A DNA stretch of 10,656 nucleotides from positions 13,456 through 24,111 of the forward strand of contig CAJTUQ010000034.1 in NCBI GenBank assembly GCA_910579335.1, given 5' to 3'. Source of the stretch: an uncultured Dorea sp. Its GTDB lineage: Bacteria; Bacillota; Clostridia; Lachnospirales; Lachnospiraceae. A program made the position numbers and the translations under genes. Positions 1-7,368 of the stretch are shown here, one piece after another. A model generated the notes under the pieces. That model saw only the letters and a list, made by a program, of their open reading frames with translations, was not told where the DNA came from and did not search any database. Every line of letters begins with the position of its first letter. Position 1 is the stretch's first letter.

Positions 1-590
1 CTGCCGGAGCGGTGAGGATAAACGGAAAAAATGTAATGGATTACAGACTAAAGACTCTGCGTGACAGCATCGGCGTCGTACCGCAGAAATCGGTTTTGTT
101 TAAAGGAACAGCCGCAGAGAACCTTCGCTGGGGAAAGGAAGAAGCTTCGGAAGCAGAGCTCTGGGAGGCGGTTGAGACTGCGCAGGCAAAAGAATTTGTG
201 GAGGGCAAGGATGAAAAACTGGGATTTAAGATTTCCCAGGACGGAAAAAATCTTTCGGGGGGTCAGAGGCAGAGACTTGCCATTGCGAGGGCATTGGTGC
301 GTCGGCCGGAGATTTTGATTTTGGACGACAGTGCTTCGGCGCTTGATTTTGCCACGGATGCGAAGCTGCGGACGGCGATTCGTCAGATGGCGGGCAGCCC
401 GACGGTATTTATTGTATCTCAAAGGGCATCATCCATCATGTATGCCGATCAGATTTTAGTGCTGGAGGACGGAGAGATGGCCGGGCTTGGAACCCATGAC
501 GAGCTTCTTTCAAACTGTGAAATCTATCAGGAGATTTACTATTCGCAGTTTCCAAAGGAGCTTAAGGAACAGGGAAGGGAGGTGCAGTAG
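1..590 (+). CDS. ABC exporter half-transporter, degenerate-NBD subunit (3' part only)
   Basis: This is the C-terminal nucleotide-binding domain of a multidrug-type ABC exporter. The reading frame is open back to base 3, so the membrane domain and Walker A lie outside the window. Visible in order are the Q-loop (VVPQ, Gln codon 84-86), the signature LSGGQ (252-266), Walker B ILILDD (second Asp codon 327-329) and a switch region VSQR (Gln codon 420-422). In canonical NBDs the residue after the Walker B Asp is Glu and the switch residue is His. Asp and Gln here mark the catalytically degenerate half of a heterodimeric exporter, as known for the LmrCD and BmrCD types. The next gene begins one base after this stop and has the canonical residues, so the two are very likely co-translated partners. 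The substrate cannot be read from the sequence; drugs, lipids or peptides are all possible. Confidence 0.93.
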   Translation, partial: AGAVRINGKNVMDYRLKTLRDSIGVVPQKSVLFKGTAAENLRWGKEEASEAELWEAVETAQAKEFVEGKDEKLGFKISQDGKNLSGGQRQRLAIARALVRRPEILILDDSASALDFATDAKLRTAIRQMAGSPTVFIVSQRASSIMYADQILVLEDGEMAGLGTHDELLSNCEIYQEIYYSQFPKELKEQGREVQ

Positions 591-591
591 G

Positions 592-2349
592 ATGGAGCAA
601 AAACGTAATGACAGACAGTCGGAGACATTGAAAAAAGTATTTGTCCGTCTTGGCCGTTATCGGATATTTCTTGTGATTACGATTTTTTTATCGATGGTGA
701 CGGTTGCGCTTACCCTCTATATCCCGAAGCTTACCGGTAAAGCGGTGGATTGTATCGTCGCAAAGGGAGCGGTGGATTTTGCGGGAGTAATGGAAATTCT
801 GCTCCAGATAGGAATCTGTATTTTTATTACGGCGTTTGCCCAATGGTTGATGAATATCTGCAACAACAAGATGACGTATCAGATTGTAAGGGATATCCGC
901 AATGACGCATTTAAAAAGATAGAGATTCTTCCGCTTAAGTATATCGACGGCCATCCGTACGGTGAAGTAGTAAGCCGGGTGATAGCGGATGTAGACCAGT
1001 TTGCAGACGGCCTTTTGATGGGATTTACCCAGCTTTTTACAGGAGTCGCAACGATTGTGGGGACCTTCTGCTTTATGCTTTCTGTAAATGTCAGGATTAC
1101 TCTGGTGGTCGTGGTGATTACGCCGGTATCTTTTCTGGTGGCCGGCTTTATTGCAAAGCGTACGTACACGATGTTTAAGCTGCAGTCTGAAACAAGAGGA
1201 GAACAGACGGGGCTGATTGAGGAAATGATAGGAAACCAGAAAATCGTACAGGCATTCGGGCAGACGGAAAAGGTTATGCACCGTTTTGACGAGGTAAATG
1301 CGCGTCTTCAGGCATGTTCTCTGAAGGCGGTGTTCTTTTCGTCAATTACCAATCCTGCCACGCGTTTCGTCAACAGTCTTGTCTATACAGGAGTCGGGGT
1401 AACCGGAGCAATCGGGGTTATCAACGGTTCCTTGAGCGTAGGACAGCTTACTAGTTTTTTAAGCTATGCAAATCAGTATACAAAGCCCTTTAATGAGATA
1501 TCCGGAGTGGTTACGGAGCTCCAGAATGCGATTGCCTGCGCAAAGAGGATTTTTGATTTGATTGAGGAGGAGCCCCAGGTTCCGGAGCCGGAAAATGCAG
1601 TGAAGCTTACGGACGTGAAAGGCAATGTCCGCTTGTCTGACGTATCGTTTTCCTATGTGCCGGAACGAAAGCTTATCGAGCATTTTAATCTGGATGTGAA
1701 GCCGGGGCAGAGAGTGGCGATCGTTGGACCTACCGGATGCGGAAAGACGACGCTTATCAACCTTTTGATGAGATTTTATGATGTGACGGACGGAAGTATC
1801 CAGGTGGAAGATATTGATATCAGGGAACTGACAAGGCACAGCCTGAGGGCGGGATACGGCATGGTGCTTCAGGAGACATGGCTGAAGGCCGGAACAATCC
1901 GGGAAAATATTATCATGGGAAAACCGGACGCTACAAAGGAGCAGATTACGGCAGCAGCGAAGGCGTCCCATGCTCACAGCTTTATTAAGCGGCTGCCGAA
2001 AGGATATGACACATGGATTACGGAGGACGGCGGCAATTTGTCACAAGGCCAGAAGCAGCTTTTGTGTATTACAAGACTTATGCTTGTCAAACCGCCGATG
2101 CTTATTTTGGATGAGGCTACTTCGTCAATTGATACGAGGACAGAGATACGGATACAGAAGGCATTTGCACGGCTGATGGAAGGAAGGACCAGTTTTATTG
2201 TAGCGCACCGCCTGTCAACGATCCGTGAGGCGGACGTGATACTTGTTATGAAGGACGGTAAGATTATAGAGCAGGGAAGCCATGAAGAACTGCTTGGGCA
2301 GGGAGGATTTTACCAGAGCCTGTATCAAAGCCAGTTTGCCGGTGCATAA
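592..2349 (+). CDS. ABC exporter half-transporter, canonical-NBD subunit
   Basis: A complete 585-residue fusion of a six-helix type IV exporter membrane domain (about residues 20-320) with a C-terminal NBD (about 350-585). Walker A is GPTGCGKT (379-386), the Q-loop is VLQ, the signature is LSQGQ (483-487), Walker B ends in Asp507-Glu508 and the switch His is 539. It therefore supplies the hydrolytic Glu and His that the upstream subunit lacks. Its own signature is the slightly altered LSQGQ, which in an antiparallel NBD dimer would face the degenerate Walker site of the partner. The start ATG at 592 was chosen because GGGAGGTG ends 8 nt before it and it lies one base after the upstream stop. 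The frame is open further upstream, but that stretch overlaps the upstream NBD and is not believed. It acts in the cytoplasmic membrane; its substrate is unknown. Confidence 0.95.
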   Translation: MEQKRNDRQSETLKKVFVRLGRYRIFLVITIFLSMVTVALTLYIPKLTGKAVDCIVAKGAVDFAGVMEILLQIGICIFITAFAQWLMNICNNKMTYQIVRDIRNDAFKKIEILPLKYIDGHPYGEVVSRVIADVDQFADGLLMGFTQLFTGVATIVGTFCFMLSVNVRITLVVVVITPVSFLVAGFIAKRTYTMFKLQSETRGEQTGLIEEMIGNQKIVQAFGQTEKVMHRFDEVNARLQACSLKAVFFSSITNPATRFVNSLVYTGVGVTGAIGVINGSLSVGQLTSFLSYANQYTKPFNEISGVVTELQNAIACAKRIFDLIEEEPQVPEPENAVKLTDVKGNVRLSDVSFSYVPERKLIEHFNLDVKPGQRVAIVGPTGCGKTTLINLLMRFYDVTDGSIQVEDIDIRELTRHSLRAGYGMVLQETWLKAGTIRENIIMGKPDATKEQITAAAKASHAHSFIKRLPKGYDTWITEDGGNLSQGQKQLLCITRLMLVKPPMLILDEATSSIDTRTEIRIQKAFARLMEGRTSFIVAHRLSTIREADVILVMKDGKIIEQGSHEELLGQGGFYQSLYQSQFAGA

Positions 2350-2366
2350 GCCTGCCGGTGCGTGAG
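2338..2366 (+). repeat. short imperfect tandem duplication over the ABC gene stop
   Basis: GCCGGTGCATAAG (2338-2350) is followed three bases later by GCCGGTGCGTGAG (2354-2366), matching at 11 of 13 positions. The first copy encodes the last three residues and TAA stop of the ABC gene; the second reads GCC-GGT-GCG-TGA in another frame. It looks like a small local duplication and no function is proposed. Confidence 0.5.
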
Positions 2367-2386
2367 TTTGTCCGGAGGAAAATTCG

Positions 2387-2743
2387 ATGAGAGAGAAAAA
2401 AGAAGTGATAGAATACTGCATGTCCCTTGGGGACGTGTACGAGGACTATCCTTTTCACGATGACAATTGGTGTGTGATGCGCCACAGAGCCTCTAAGAAG
2501 ACATTTGCCTATATTTATAAAAGAGGAGAGAGTATATGGGTAAATGTAAAATGCGAACCTCAGTGGAGGGATTTCTGGCGAAGCGCATTTGTATCAGTTG
2601 TGCCGGCGTACCATATGAATAAAACACACTGGAACTCAGTGATACTAAACGGAACGGTACCAGAGAAAGATATCAAGAGAATGATAGCTGAAAGCTATGA
2701 TTTGACGCTGGATAAAAAGACGGGCAGGAGAAGCGGGCCATAA
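2387..2743 (+). CDS. MmcQ/YjbR family protein
   Basis: A 118-residue soluble protein that I recognise as the MmcQ/YjbR family (a small alpha/beta fold with a CyaY-like topology, sometimes annotated as DNA-binding). Typical features are the N-terminal EYC-x-LG-x-V-x-E-x-YPF segment (about residues 9-23), a central aromatic strand with Ile-Trp-Val-Asn-Val-Lys (about 50-55), and the NKTHWNSV segment (about 78-85) ahead of a C-terminal helix with Ile-x-x-Met-Ile-x-x-Ser-Tyr. The biochemical role of this family is poorly defined. The start is supported by GGAGGAA 6 nt upstream of ATG 2387. It lies 37 nt after the ABC gene with no terminator between, so it is probably the last gene of that transcript. 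Its final residues Gly-Pro-stop are encoded inside the hairpin shared with the convergent gene. Confidence 0.88.
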   Translation: MREKKEVIEYCMSLGDVYEDYPFHDDNWCVMRHRASKKTFAYIYKRGESIWVNVKCEPQWRDFWRSAFVSVVPAYHMNKTHWNSVILNGTVPEKDIKRMIAESYDLTLDKKTGRRSGP

Positions 2744-2775
2744 CTTCCTGGGGTTATGGTCCTGTGTCTCCTGCC
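2723..2775. terminator. bidirectional terminator hairpin shared by convergent genes
   Basis: Nested inverted repeats are GGCAGGAG (2723-2730) with CTCCTGCC (2768-2775) outside, and CCATAAC (2738-2744) with GTTATGG (2753-2759) inside around an 8-nt loop. A short T-run (ATTTTC) follows on the plus strand. On the minus strand the stem is followed by TCTTTTTATC (complement of 2711-2720). The stop codons of both flanking genes sit within the inner stem. This is consistent with a two-way intrinsic terminator, stronger toward the minus strand. Confidence 0.72.
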
Positions 2776-3416
2776 ATTTTCATACGTTCATAAACTTGCG
2801 GGTAAAAGTCGGCATCCTGTTCGTAGGGCTGCATGTAAAAGCGTCTCAAAATATCCATGCTGAGTTTTTTGACAAGTTCTGCACCTTCGAAATTCATGGC
2901 TGCATCTTGACGTTCTTTCAAGTAGTAGTGCCAGTCGGCCGTGAATTTTTCATATTGCCGGAAATTTTCCACATCCATCCATTTTTTAATCTTGATTTTT
3001 GTCTTATCAGGCTTGGGACATTCGTGTATCTGCAGAAAGTACCGGAAAGTATGATTTTCGTAATAACGGCCCAGAGGGAACAGCCGGCAGAAACCGGGAC
3101 GTACTTTGTGGATGGTGCAGCGGCCGTCTTTGCCCAGAAAGATACAATGTTCATCCTCACCGGCCATTTTAAGATTTGGCAGTACGATGCCGTCTACCAC
3201 GTTCAGTTCCAAAGTGTCCGCAAGTAATTGCTCAAAGCTTTTTGAAAGGTGAACGGTTAAGCGGAAGACATCGAGAGGATCCAGTATGATAGAGGTTCCC
3301 ATGCCCTGACAGCATTCAAAGCAGCCGGTGCATCCGCGGCAGTCTGTTTTTACCATATCGCTGCCGGTGTATAATTTCCCGTCAGAAATTTTTGAAAGGT
3401 CAATATCTCTCAACAT
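2754..3416 (-). CDS. YkgJ-type cysteine-cluster protein
   Basis: A 220-residue cytoplasmic protein with the putative zinc- or iron-chelating YkgJ/CxxCxxCC domain. Cysteines occur at 26, 29, 32, 35 and 36 (CRGCTGCFECC), then at 91, 100 and 110 in the C-x(8)-C-T-I-H-K-x-R-P-x-x-C-R block, and at 133 (HEC). This spacing is characteristic of the family, which is thought to bind a metal or an Fe-S type centre; no reaction is established for most members. The C-terminal 80 residues are charged and helical and carry no motif I recognise. ATG at 3416 is supported by AGGAGTG 7 nt upstream. It has its own promoter in the divergent region and converges on the MmcQ/YjbR gene. Confidence 0.88.
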   Translation of the reverse strand: MLRDIDLSKISDGKLYTGSDMVKTDCRGCTGCFECCQGMGTSIILDPLDVFRLTVHLSKSFEQLLADTLELNVVDGIVLPNLKMAGEDEHCIFLGKDGRCTIHKVRPGFCRLFPLGRYYENHTFRYFLQIHECPKPDKTKIKIKKWMDVENFRQYEKFTADWHYYLKERQDAAMNFEGAELVKKLSMDILRRFYMQPYEQDADFYPQVYERMKMAGDTGP

Positions 3417-3458
3417 ATTGCAGCACTCCTGTATTCTCGTGTGTTATCTGTCCGAAAC

Positions 3459-3487
3459 AGTGTAACATGGGTGAAAATAAATGTAAA
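3459..3487 (-). promoter_or_regulatory. sigma-A type promoter for the YkgJ-family gene
   Basis: On the minus strand, TTTACA (3487-3482) is separated by 17 nt from TACACT (3464-3459), which is preceded by an extended -10 TG. Predicted transcription would start about 35-40 nt upstream of the ATG at 3416. Confidence 0.6.
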
Positions 3488-3506
3488 TTATCTTTTTATA
3501 TTCCGG

Positions 3507-3535
3507 TTGAAATTATAAGGGGCGCATGTTAAATT
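3507..3535 (+). promoter_or_regulatory. sigma-A type promoter for the YczE-like gene
   Basis: TTGAAA (3507-3512), 17 nt, then TAAATT (3530-3535), about 36 nt before the ATG at 3572. It lies back to back with the minus-strand promoter, with about 20 nt between the two -35 boxes. Confidence 0.5.
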
Positions 3536-3571
3536 ATTTGTTATGAAAAAACGGATGGGAGAGATTGATAT

Positions 3572-4249
3572 ATGAAAGAAAATCAGGATAAGAAGATTTT
3601 TTACAAGCGTATAGGGATGACCGTTTTCGGAGTTGTCTTAAATGGAGCCAGCGTGGGATTTTTTAGGCTGGCGGCATTTGGCGTTGATCCTTTCCAGTCT
3701 CTGATGTCGGGGCTTGACTTTGCTGTGCCGCTCAGATTTGGGACACTGTATGTTGTGGCAAATATCTTCCTTTTAATGTTTGGCCTCTTTGCGGACCGTC
3801 ATTACATAGGGCTGGGAACGATGATTAATTTATTTCTGCTTGGCTATATTGTGGAGTTTTCCCATAGTTTTTTGATACGGGCATTTCCTGCGCCGTCTTT
3901 AGGGTTTCGAATCGTGTCGTTTTTGATTGGCGTGGGAGTGATGTGCTTTAGCTCGGCATTTTACTTTACGGCGGATATGGGAGTATCGACCTATGATGCG
4001 GTGGCATTGATTTTGGCAAATAAATGGCATGTGGGAAGGTTTAAATTTATCCGTATCATTACGGATTTCGTTTGTGTAGCCGCCGGCTGCGGTCTGTATC
4101 TGATATCAGGCGGAGAGCTTTCAAAGCTTCTTCAAATTGCGGGAATCGGGACGGTTATTACAGCATTTTTTATGGGTCCCCTTATCGATTTCTTTAATCG
4201 TCAAGCGGCGGAGCCGTTTCTTTATGGTGAACGAAAAGAGAAAAGATGA
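3572..4249 (+). CDS. YczE/YitT-like integral membrane protein
   Basis: A 225-residue membrane protein with about six hydrophobic segments (roughly 13-36, 57-74, 81-103, 112-134, 159-179 and 186-208). It resembles the YczE/YyaS/YitT group. Two related loops occur, one per half: GVDPFQSL (37-44) and MGVSTYDA (136-143). They suggest an internal duplication, which is usual for this family. The transported substrate, if any, is not established for these proteins. The start is supported by GGGAGAG 9 nt before ATG 3572. No hairpin lies between its stop and the next promoter 20 nt on, so readthrough into the T-box leader is possible. The C-terminal tail is charged (ending GERKEKR) and probably cytoplasmic. 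Confidence 0.8.
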   Translation: MKENQDKKIFYKRIGMTVFGVVLNGASVGFFRLAAFGVDPFQSLMSGLDFAVPLRFGTLYVVANIFLLMFGLFADRHYIGLGTMINLFLLGYIVEFSHSFLIRAFPAPSLGFRIVSFLIGVGVMCFSSAFYFTADMGVSTYDAVALILANKWHVGRFKFIRIITDFVCVAAGCGLYLISGGELSKLLQIAGIGTVITAFFMGPLIDFFNRQAAEPFLYGERKEKR

Positions 4250-4268
4250 CGCAAAATTTAAAAAGTTC

Positions 4269-4297
4269 TTGACAAATGCACGTTAATGGATTAAAGT
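4269..4297 (+). promoter_or_regulatory. sigma-A promoter of the tryptophan T-box operon
   Basis: A perfect TTGACA (4269-4274), a 17-nt spacer and TAAAGT (4292-4297). The start of transcription is expected near 4304, just before the first conserved T-box elements. It begins only 20 nt after the stop of the upstream membrane-protein gene. Confidence 0.8.
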
Positions 4298-4303
4298 GAA
4301 TAC

Positions 4304-4584
4304 CATAAATATTAGAAACCGTTGAGAAAGAGTAGTAATCTGTTAAGTGAAATCATAGAGAGCGGCAGGTGGTGGGATTGCCGTATGGAGCGGACAGACG
4401 AATGGACTTTCGAGGGCAGCCGGAAATTTATATAGAGAGTATGGCTTGTCGGGAACCGAACCCGTTATCAATCAGGAGTGTATGTTAGTACATGAGAGAG
4501 TGGACATTATGTCAATTTGAGTGGTACCGCGATAATATAGTATATATTACCGTCTCAAACCGTGAGGTTTGGGGCGGTTTTTTT
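4304..4584 (+). ncRNA. T-box riboswitch leader, tryptophan specifier
   Basis: A full-length T-box leader of about 280 nt. Stem I base pairs GAAAG (4326-4330) with CTTTC (4407-4411). The loop-E side AGTA is at 4334-4337, followed by TCTGTT (4339-4344) pairing with GACAGA (4393-4398), and the apical hairpin is CGGCA (4363-4367) with TGCCG (4379-4383). The specifier loop reads CGAA-TGG-A, placing TGG at 4403-4405, the Trp codon. A GGG/CCC-rich stretch near 4450-4470 could form the stem IIA/B pseudoknot. The T-box core is GAGTGGTACCGCG (4519-4531); its TGGT would pair with an ACCA tRNA end. In the antiterminator, TTGAG (4517-4521) pairs with CTCAA (4554-4558) and GCG (4529-4531) with CGT (4551-4553), leaving TGGTACC as the 7-nt bulge. 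Uncharged tRNA-Trp would stabilise this form and permit transcription of the importer genes. Confidence 0.96.
4549..4584 (+). terminator. T-box regulated intrinsic terminator
   Basis: ACCGTCTCAAACC (4549-4561) pairs along its full 13 bp with GGTTTGGGGCGGT (4566-4578), including two G-U pairs. It closes on a GTGA tetraloop and is followed by seven T (4578-4584). Its 5' arm contains the CGT and CTCAA segments used by the antiterminator, so the two structures exclude each other. Confidence 0.96.
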
Positions 4585-4669
4585 GCGCATGGCAAAGATT
4601 GAAGGCGGCCGCATCTGTAAATATTCTCTCCTAACAGCAGAAAATGAAAAAGAAAAGGAGAATGAATCA

Positions 4670-5692
4670 ATGAAAAACAAAGTATTAGCAGGATTATTAG
4701 CAGTAGTGATGACAATGGCAATGACGGCAGGGTGTGCTCAAAATTCGGACGGCAGTTCTTCAAAATCCGGAGAAAAGAAAGCTTATAAGATTGGCATCTC
4801 CCAGTTTGCAGAACACGGTTCCCTTGATAACTGCCGGAAAGGATTTCTGGAAGGCTTAGAGGAGGCGGGCATTAAAGAAGGTGAGAATCTTACTGTAGAT
4901 TTGAAAAATGCGGCGGCAGATATGGGGACGGCAGGGCAGATATCCGGAAGCTTCGTGTCAGATAAAGTGGATATGATATGTGCGATTGCTACGCCGACGG
5001 CGCAGAGTGCATACAATGCGGCGATGGATGCAGGCATTCCGGTTGTCTACACCGCAGTAACGGACCCGGTCAGTGCGGAGCTTGCGAAGGAAGACGGCAC
5101 TCCGGTGGGCGAGGTTACCGGCACGTCTGATAAGCTGCCGGTAGAAGCACAGCTTAAGATGATGCGGCAGCTTTTGCCGGATGCAAAAAAGCTGGGTATC
5201 ATGTATACCACAAGTGAAGCAAATTCAGTTTCCACAATTAAGGAATATGATTCACTGGCAGGAAAGTACGGATTTGAGCTGGTGGAAAAGGGGATTACGG
5301 CTACGGCGGATGTGGCTCTGGCAGCAGACGACCTTCTTGGAAAGGTGGACTGTATCACAAATTTGACTGACAATACGGTAGTTGCTTCTCTTCCGACAAT
5401 TCTTGAAAAAGCGGACGAGAAAAAGATACCGGTATTTGGAAGTGAGATTGAGCAGGTGAAGATCGGATGCCTTGCCGCAGAAGGAATTGACTATATTGCG
5501 CTTGGCCGGCAGACGGGAAAGATGGCCGCACAGGTGCTGAAAGGCGAAAAGGTGGCGTCCGAGATGAACTTTGAATTGATTACCGAGCCGGGCTTTTATG
5601 TAAATAATAAGGTGGCGGCAGAACTGGGCGTGACCGTGCCACAGGAACTGGCGGACAGTGCGGTAGAAAGTTTTGACGAGATCGTAAAATAA
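4670..5692 (+). CDS. trpX: tryptophan ABC importer substrate-binding lipoprotein
   Basis: A 340-residue extracytoplasmic binding protein of the ABC_sub_bind family (COG2984 type). It has a Lys-rich N-terminus, a hydrophobic stretch and a lipobox TAGC with the lipidated Cys at 22, then a Ser/Lys-rich linker and two alpha/beta lobes (about 36-340) starting YKIGISQFAEH. ATG 4670 is preferred because AAGGAG ends 9 nt before it and the signal peptide starts there. The frame is open upstream to 4562, but that lies within the terminator hairpin. Relatives in Firmicutes under Trp control are called TrpX. The specificity here rests on the TGG-specifier T-box, not on the protein itself. It contains no Trp residue. 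It should deliver tryptophan, or a related aromatic compound, to the permease encoded next. Confidence 0.92.
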   Translation: MKNKVLAGLLAVVMTMAMTAGCAQNSDGSSSKSGEKKAYKIGISQFAEHGSLDNCRKGFLEGLEEAGIKEGENLTVDLKNAAADMGTAGQISGSFVSDKVDMICAIATPTAQSAYNAAMDAGIPVVYTAVTDPVSAELAKEDGTPVGEVTGTSDKLPVEAQLKMMRQLLPDAKKLGIMYTTSEANSVSTIKEYDSLAGKYGFELVEKGITATADVALAADDLLGKVDCITNLTDNTVVASLPTILEKADEKKIPVFGSEIEQVKIGCLAAEGIDYIALGRQTGKMAAQVLKGEKVASEMNFELITEPGFYVNNKVAAELGVTVPQELADSAVESFDEIVK

Positions 5693-5711
5693 ACGGGCAG
5701 GAGGCATTTTT

Positions 5712-6584
5712 ATGGATTTTTTTATAACAATAGCAGAACAGGGACTGCTCTATGGAATCCTTGCGCTGGGTGTATATATCACATATAAGATTTTGGATTT
5801 CCCCGACCTTACAGTAGACGGAAGTTTTCCTCTAGGGGCGGCAGTGACTGCGGCGCTTCTCACGCGCGGGATGAATCCATACCTTACCTTGCCGATTGCA
5901 TTTTTAGCAGGGATGCTGGCCGGCGTCTGTACAGGGCTCATCCATGTAAAATGCAAAGTGCGGGATCTCCTTTCCGGTATTATTATGATGACGGCATTAT
6001 GGACGATTAATTTGTTCATTGCGGGGACGGCGAACGTTCCGCTGTTTTCTCAAGAGACGATATTTAAAAATGAATTTTTAAACGGTGTGATTTCTTCGAA
6101 AATCACACCGTATATGACGGTTATTATTATTTTGGTACTTGCGGCTGCCTGTAAAATTCTGCTAGACTTATACTTGAATACGAAATCGGGCTACCTGCTC
6201 CGGGCGGCCGGAGACAATGACGTGGTTGTAACAGCGCTTGCGAAGGACGAAGGGAATGTAAAGATATTGGGTCTTGCCCTTGCTAATGGGCTGGTTTCCC
6301 TGGCGGGATGCGTATTTGCCCAGGAGGAGAGAGTCTTTGAGATATCTATGGGAACCGGTGCGATTGTTATCGGGCTTGCAAGTGTTATCATCGGAACGAG
6401 CTTGTTTAAGCGGCTGAGTGTATTTAAAGCAACAACGGCGGTGCTTGCAGGTTCCGTTATTTACAAAGCATGCGTGGCTGTGGCGCTGAGAAATTTTGAG
6501 CCGCAGGCGATGAAGCTGATTACAGCAGTGCTCTTTTTAATTATTCTTATAATCAGTATGGAGAGAAAGGCGAAGGTGAGGTAG
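5712..6584 (+). CDS. trpY: tryptophan ABC importer permease
   Basis: A 290-residue polytopic membrane protein of the branched-chain amino acid/ribose type permease family (BPD_transp_2, COG4120 type). It has about eight hydrophobic segments and the signature-like DLTVDGSFPLGAAV (residues about 36-49) seen in this subfamily. The segment GTGAIVIGLASVIIG (about 217-231) is the likely coupling region. ATG 5712 follows AGGAGG by 7 nt and lies 19 nt after the trpX stop. It has a single Trp (codon 6000-6002). A 12-bp perfect inverted repeat lies within the gene at 6082-6111. Family and neighbours make it the membrane partner of the lipoprotein and ATPase on either side. Confidence 0.92.
   Translation: MDFFITIAEQGLLYGILALGVYITYKILDFPDLTVDGSFPLGAAVTAALLTRGMNPYLTLPIAFLAGMLAGVCTGLIHVKCKVRDLLSGIIMMTALWTINLFIAGTANVPLFSQETIFKNEFLNGVISSKITPYMTVIIILVLAAACKILLDLYLNTKSGYLLRAAGDNDVVVTALAKDEGNVKILGLALANGLVSLAGCVFAQEERVFEISMGTGAIVIGLASVIIGTSLFKRLSVFKATTAVLAGSVIYKACVAVALRNFEPQAMKLITAVLFLIILIISMERKAKVR
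6082..6111 (+). repeat. perfect 12-bp inverted repeat inside trpY
   Basis: ACGGTGTGATTT (6082-6093), a 6-nt spacer CTTCGA, and AAATCACACCGT (6100-6111). No T-run follows, so it is not a standard terminator. In mRNA it would be a stable hairpin within the coding region. It encodes part of a loop between predicted membrane segments. Confidence 0.85.
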
Positions 6585-7358
6585 ATGCTTGAGCTTAAAG
6601 GTATTCATAAAATATATAATCCGGGTACGGTGAATGAAATGTGTCTGTTTGACCGGTTTGACCTCAAAGTTGAGAAGGGAGACTTTATCTCTGTCGTGGG
6701 AAGCAATGGCTCCGGCAAGACTTCCATGCTGAATCTTATCTGTGGGAGCATTTCGGCGGAGTCCGGGCAGATATTAATGAACGGACAGGATATTACAAAG
6801 GATAAGGAATATAAACGAAATGAAAAGATAGGGCGCGTATATCAGAATCCAGCTATGGGTACATGCCCGTCCATGACAATTCTTGAAAATATGTCGCTTG
6901 CGGACAATAAAGGGAGGTTTTTCGGACTCGGCAGGGGGACGGATAAATCCAGAATCAATTACTATAAAGAGCAGCTTATCCAGTTGAATCTGGGACTGGA
7001 AGATAGAATGGATACGAAAGTCGGCTCTCTCTCCGGAGGACAGAGACAGGCGATGGCTCTTTTGATGTCGGCCATGACGCCTATAGAATTTCTTATTCTG
7101 GATGAGCATACGGCTGCGCTTGACCCGAAGACGGCGGATATGATTATGGAGCTTACAGATAAAATCGTAAGAGAAAAAAAGCTCACCACTATCATGGTTA
7201 CACATAATTTGAGATACGCCGTAGAATATGGAAACCGCCTCCTTATGATGCATCAGGGAGAGGTAATATTGGATAAGAAACGAGAAGAAAAGAAGGAAGT
7301 GCATGTAGAAGATGTGCTGAAACTTTTTAACGAGATTAGTATTGAGTGTGGAAATTGA
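6585..7358 (+). CDS. trpZ: tryptophan ABC importer ATPase
   Basis: A 257-residue single-domain ABC ATPase (COG1101 type). Walker A is GSNGSGKT (39-46), the Q-loop is Gln87 in VYQNP, the signature is LSGGQ (149-153), Walker B is FLILDE (Asp173, Glu174), the D-loop is AALD and the switch His is 207 (VTHN). All catalytic residues are intact. ATG 6585 comes directly after the trpY TAG with no gap; the Shine-Dalgarno AGGTGAGG (6573-6580) lies inside the end of trpY, which suggests translational coupling. The protein has no Trp. It would power uptake through TrpX-TrpY at the cytoplasmic face. Confidence 0.93.
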   Translation: MLELKGIHKIYNPGTVNEMCLFDRFDLKVEKGDFISVVGSNGSGKTSMLNLICGSISAESGQILMNGQDITKDKEYKRNEKIGRVYQNPAMGTCPSMTILENMSLADNKGRFFGLGRGTDKSRINYYKEQLIQLNLGLEDRMDTKVGSLSGGQRQAMALLMSAMTPIEFLILDEHTAALDPKTADMIMELTDKIVREKKLTTIMVTHNLRYAVEYGNRLLMMHQGEVILDKKREEKKEVHVEDVLKLFNEISIECGN

Positions 7359-7368
7359 GGAAAGTAGG

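Noticed and set aside
48..422. Long antisense frame opposite the first ABC subunit, and similar ones opposite other genes
   Set aside because: These mirror codon bias of the real genes, have Arg/His-rich unlikely composition and no ribosome sites.
487..591. In-frame upstream extension of the second ABC subunit
   Set aside because: It overlaps the end of the first subunit in another frame. ATG 592 has GGGAGGTG at proper spacing and fits the family N-terminus.
4562..4669. In-frame upstream extension of the trpX reading frame by 36 codons
   Set aside because: It would begin inside the T-box terminator hairpin, lacks a ribosome site, and would bury the lipoprotein signal peptide. ATG 4670 has a good Shine-Dalgarno.
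7342..7368. TTG or GTG starts for the AEC gene overlapping trpZ
   Set aside because: They add nine or seven polar residues ahead of the first membrane helix. ATG 7369 has a well-placed GAGGAAAG.
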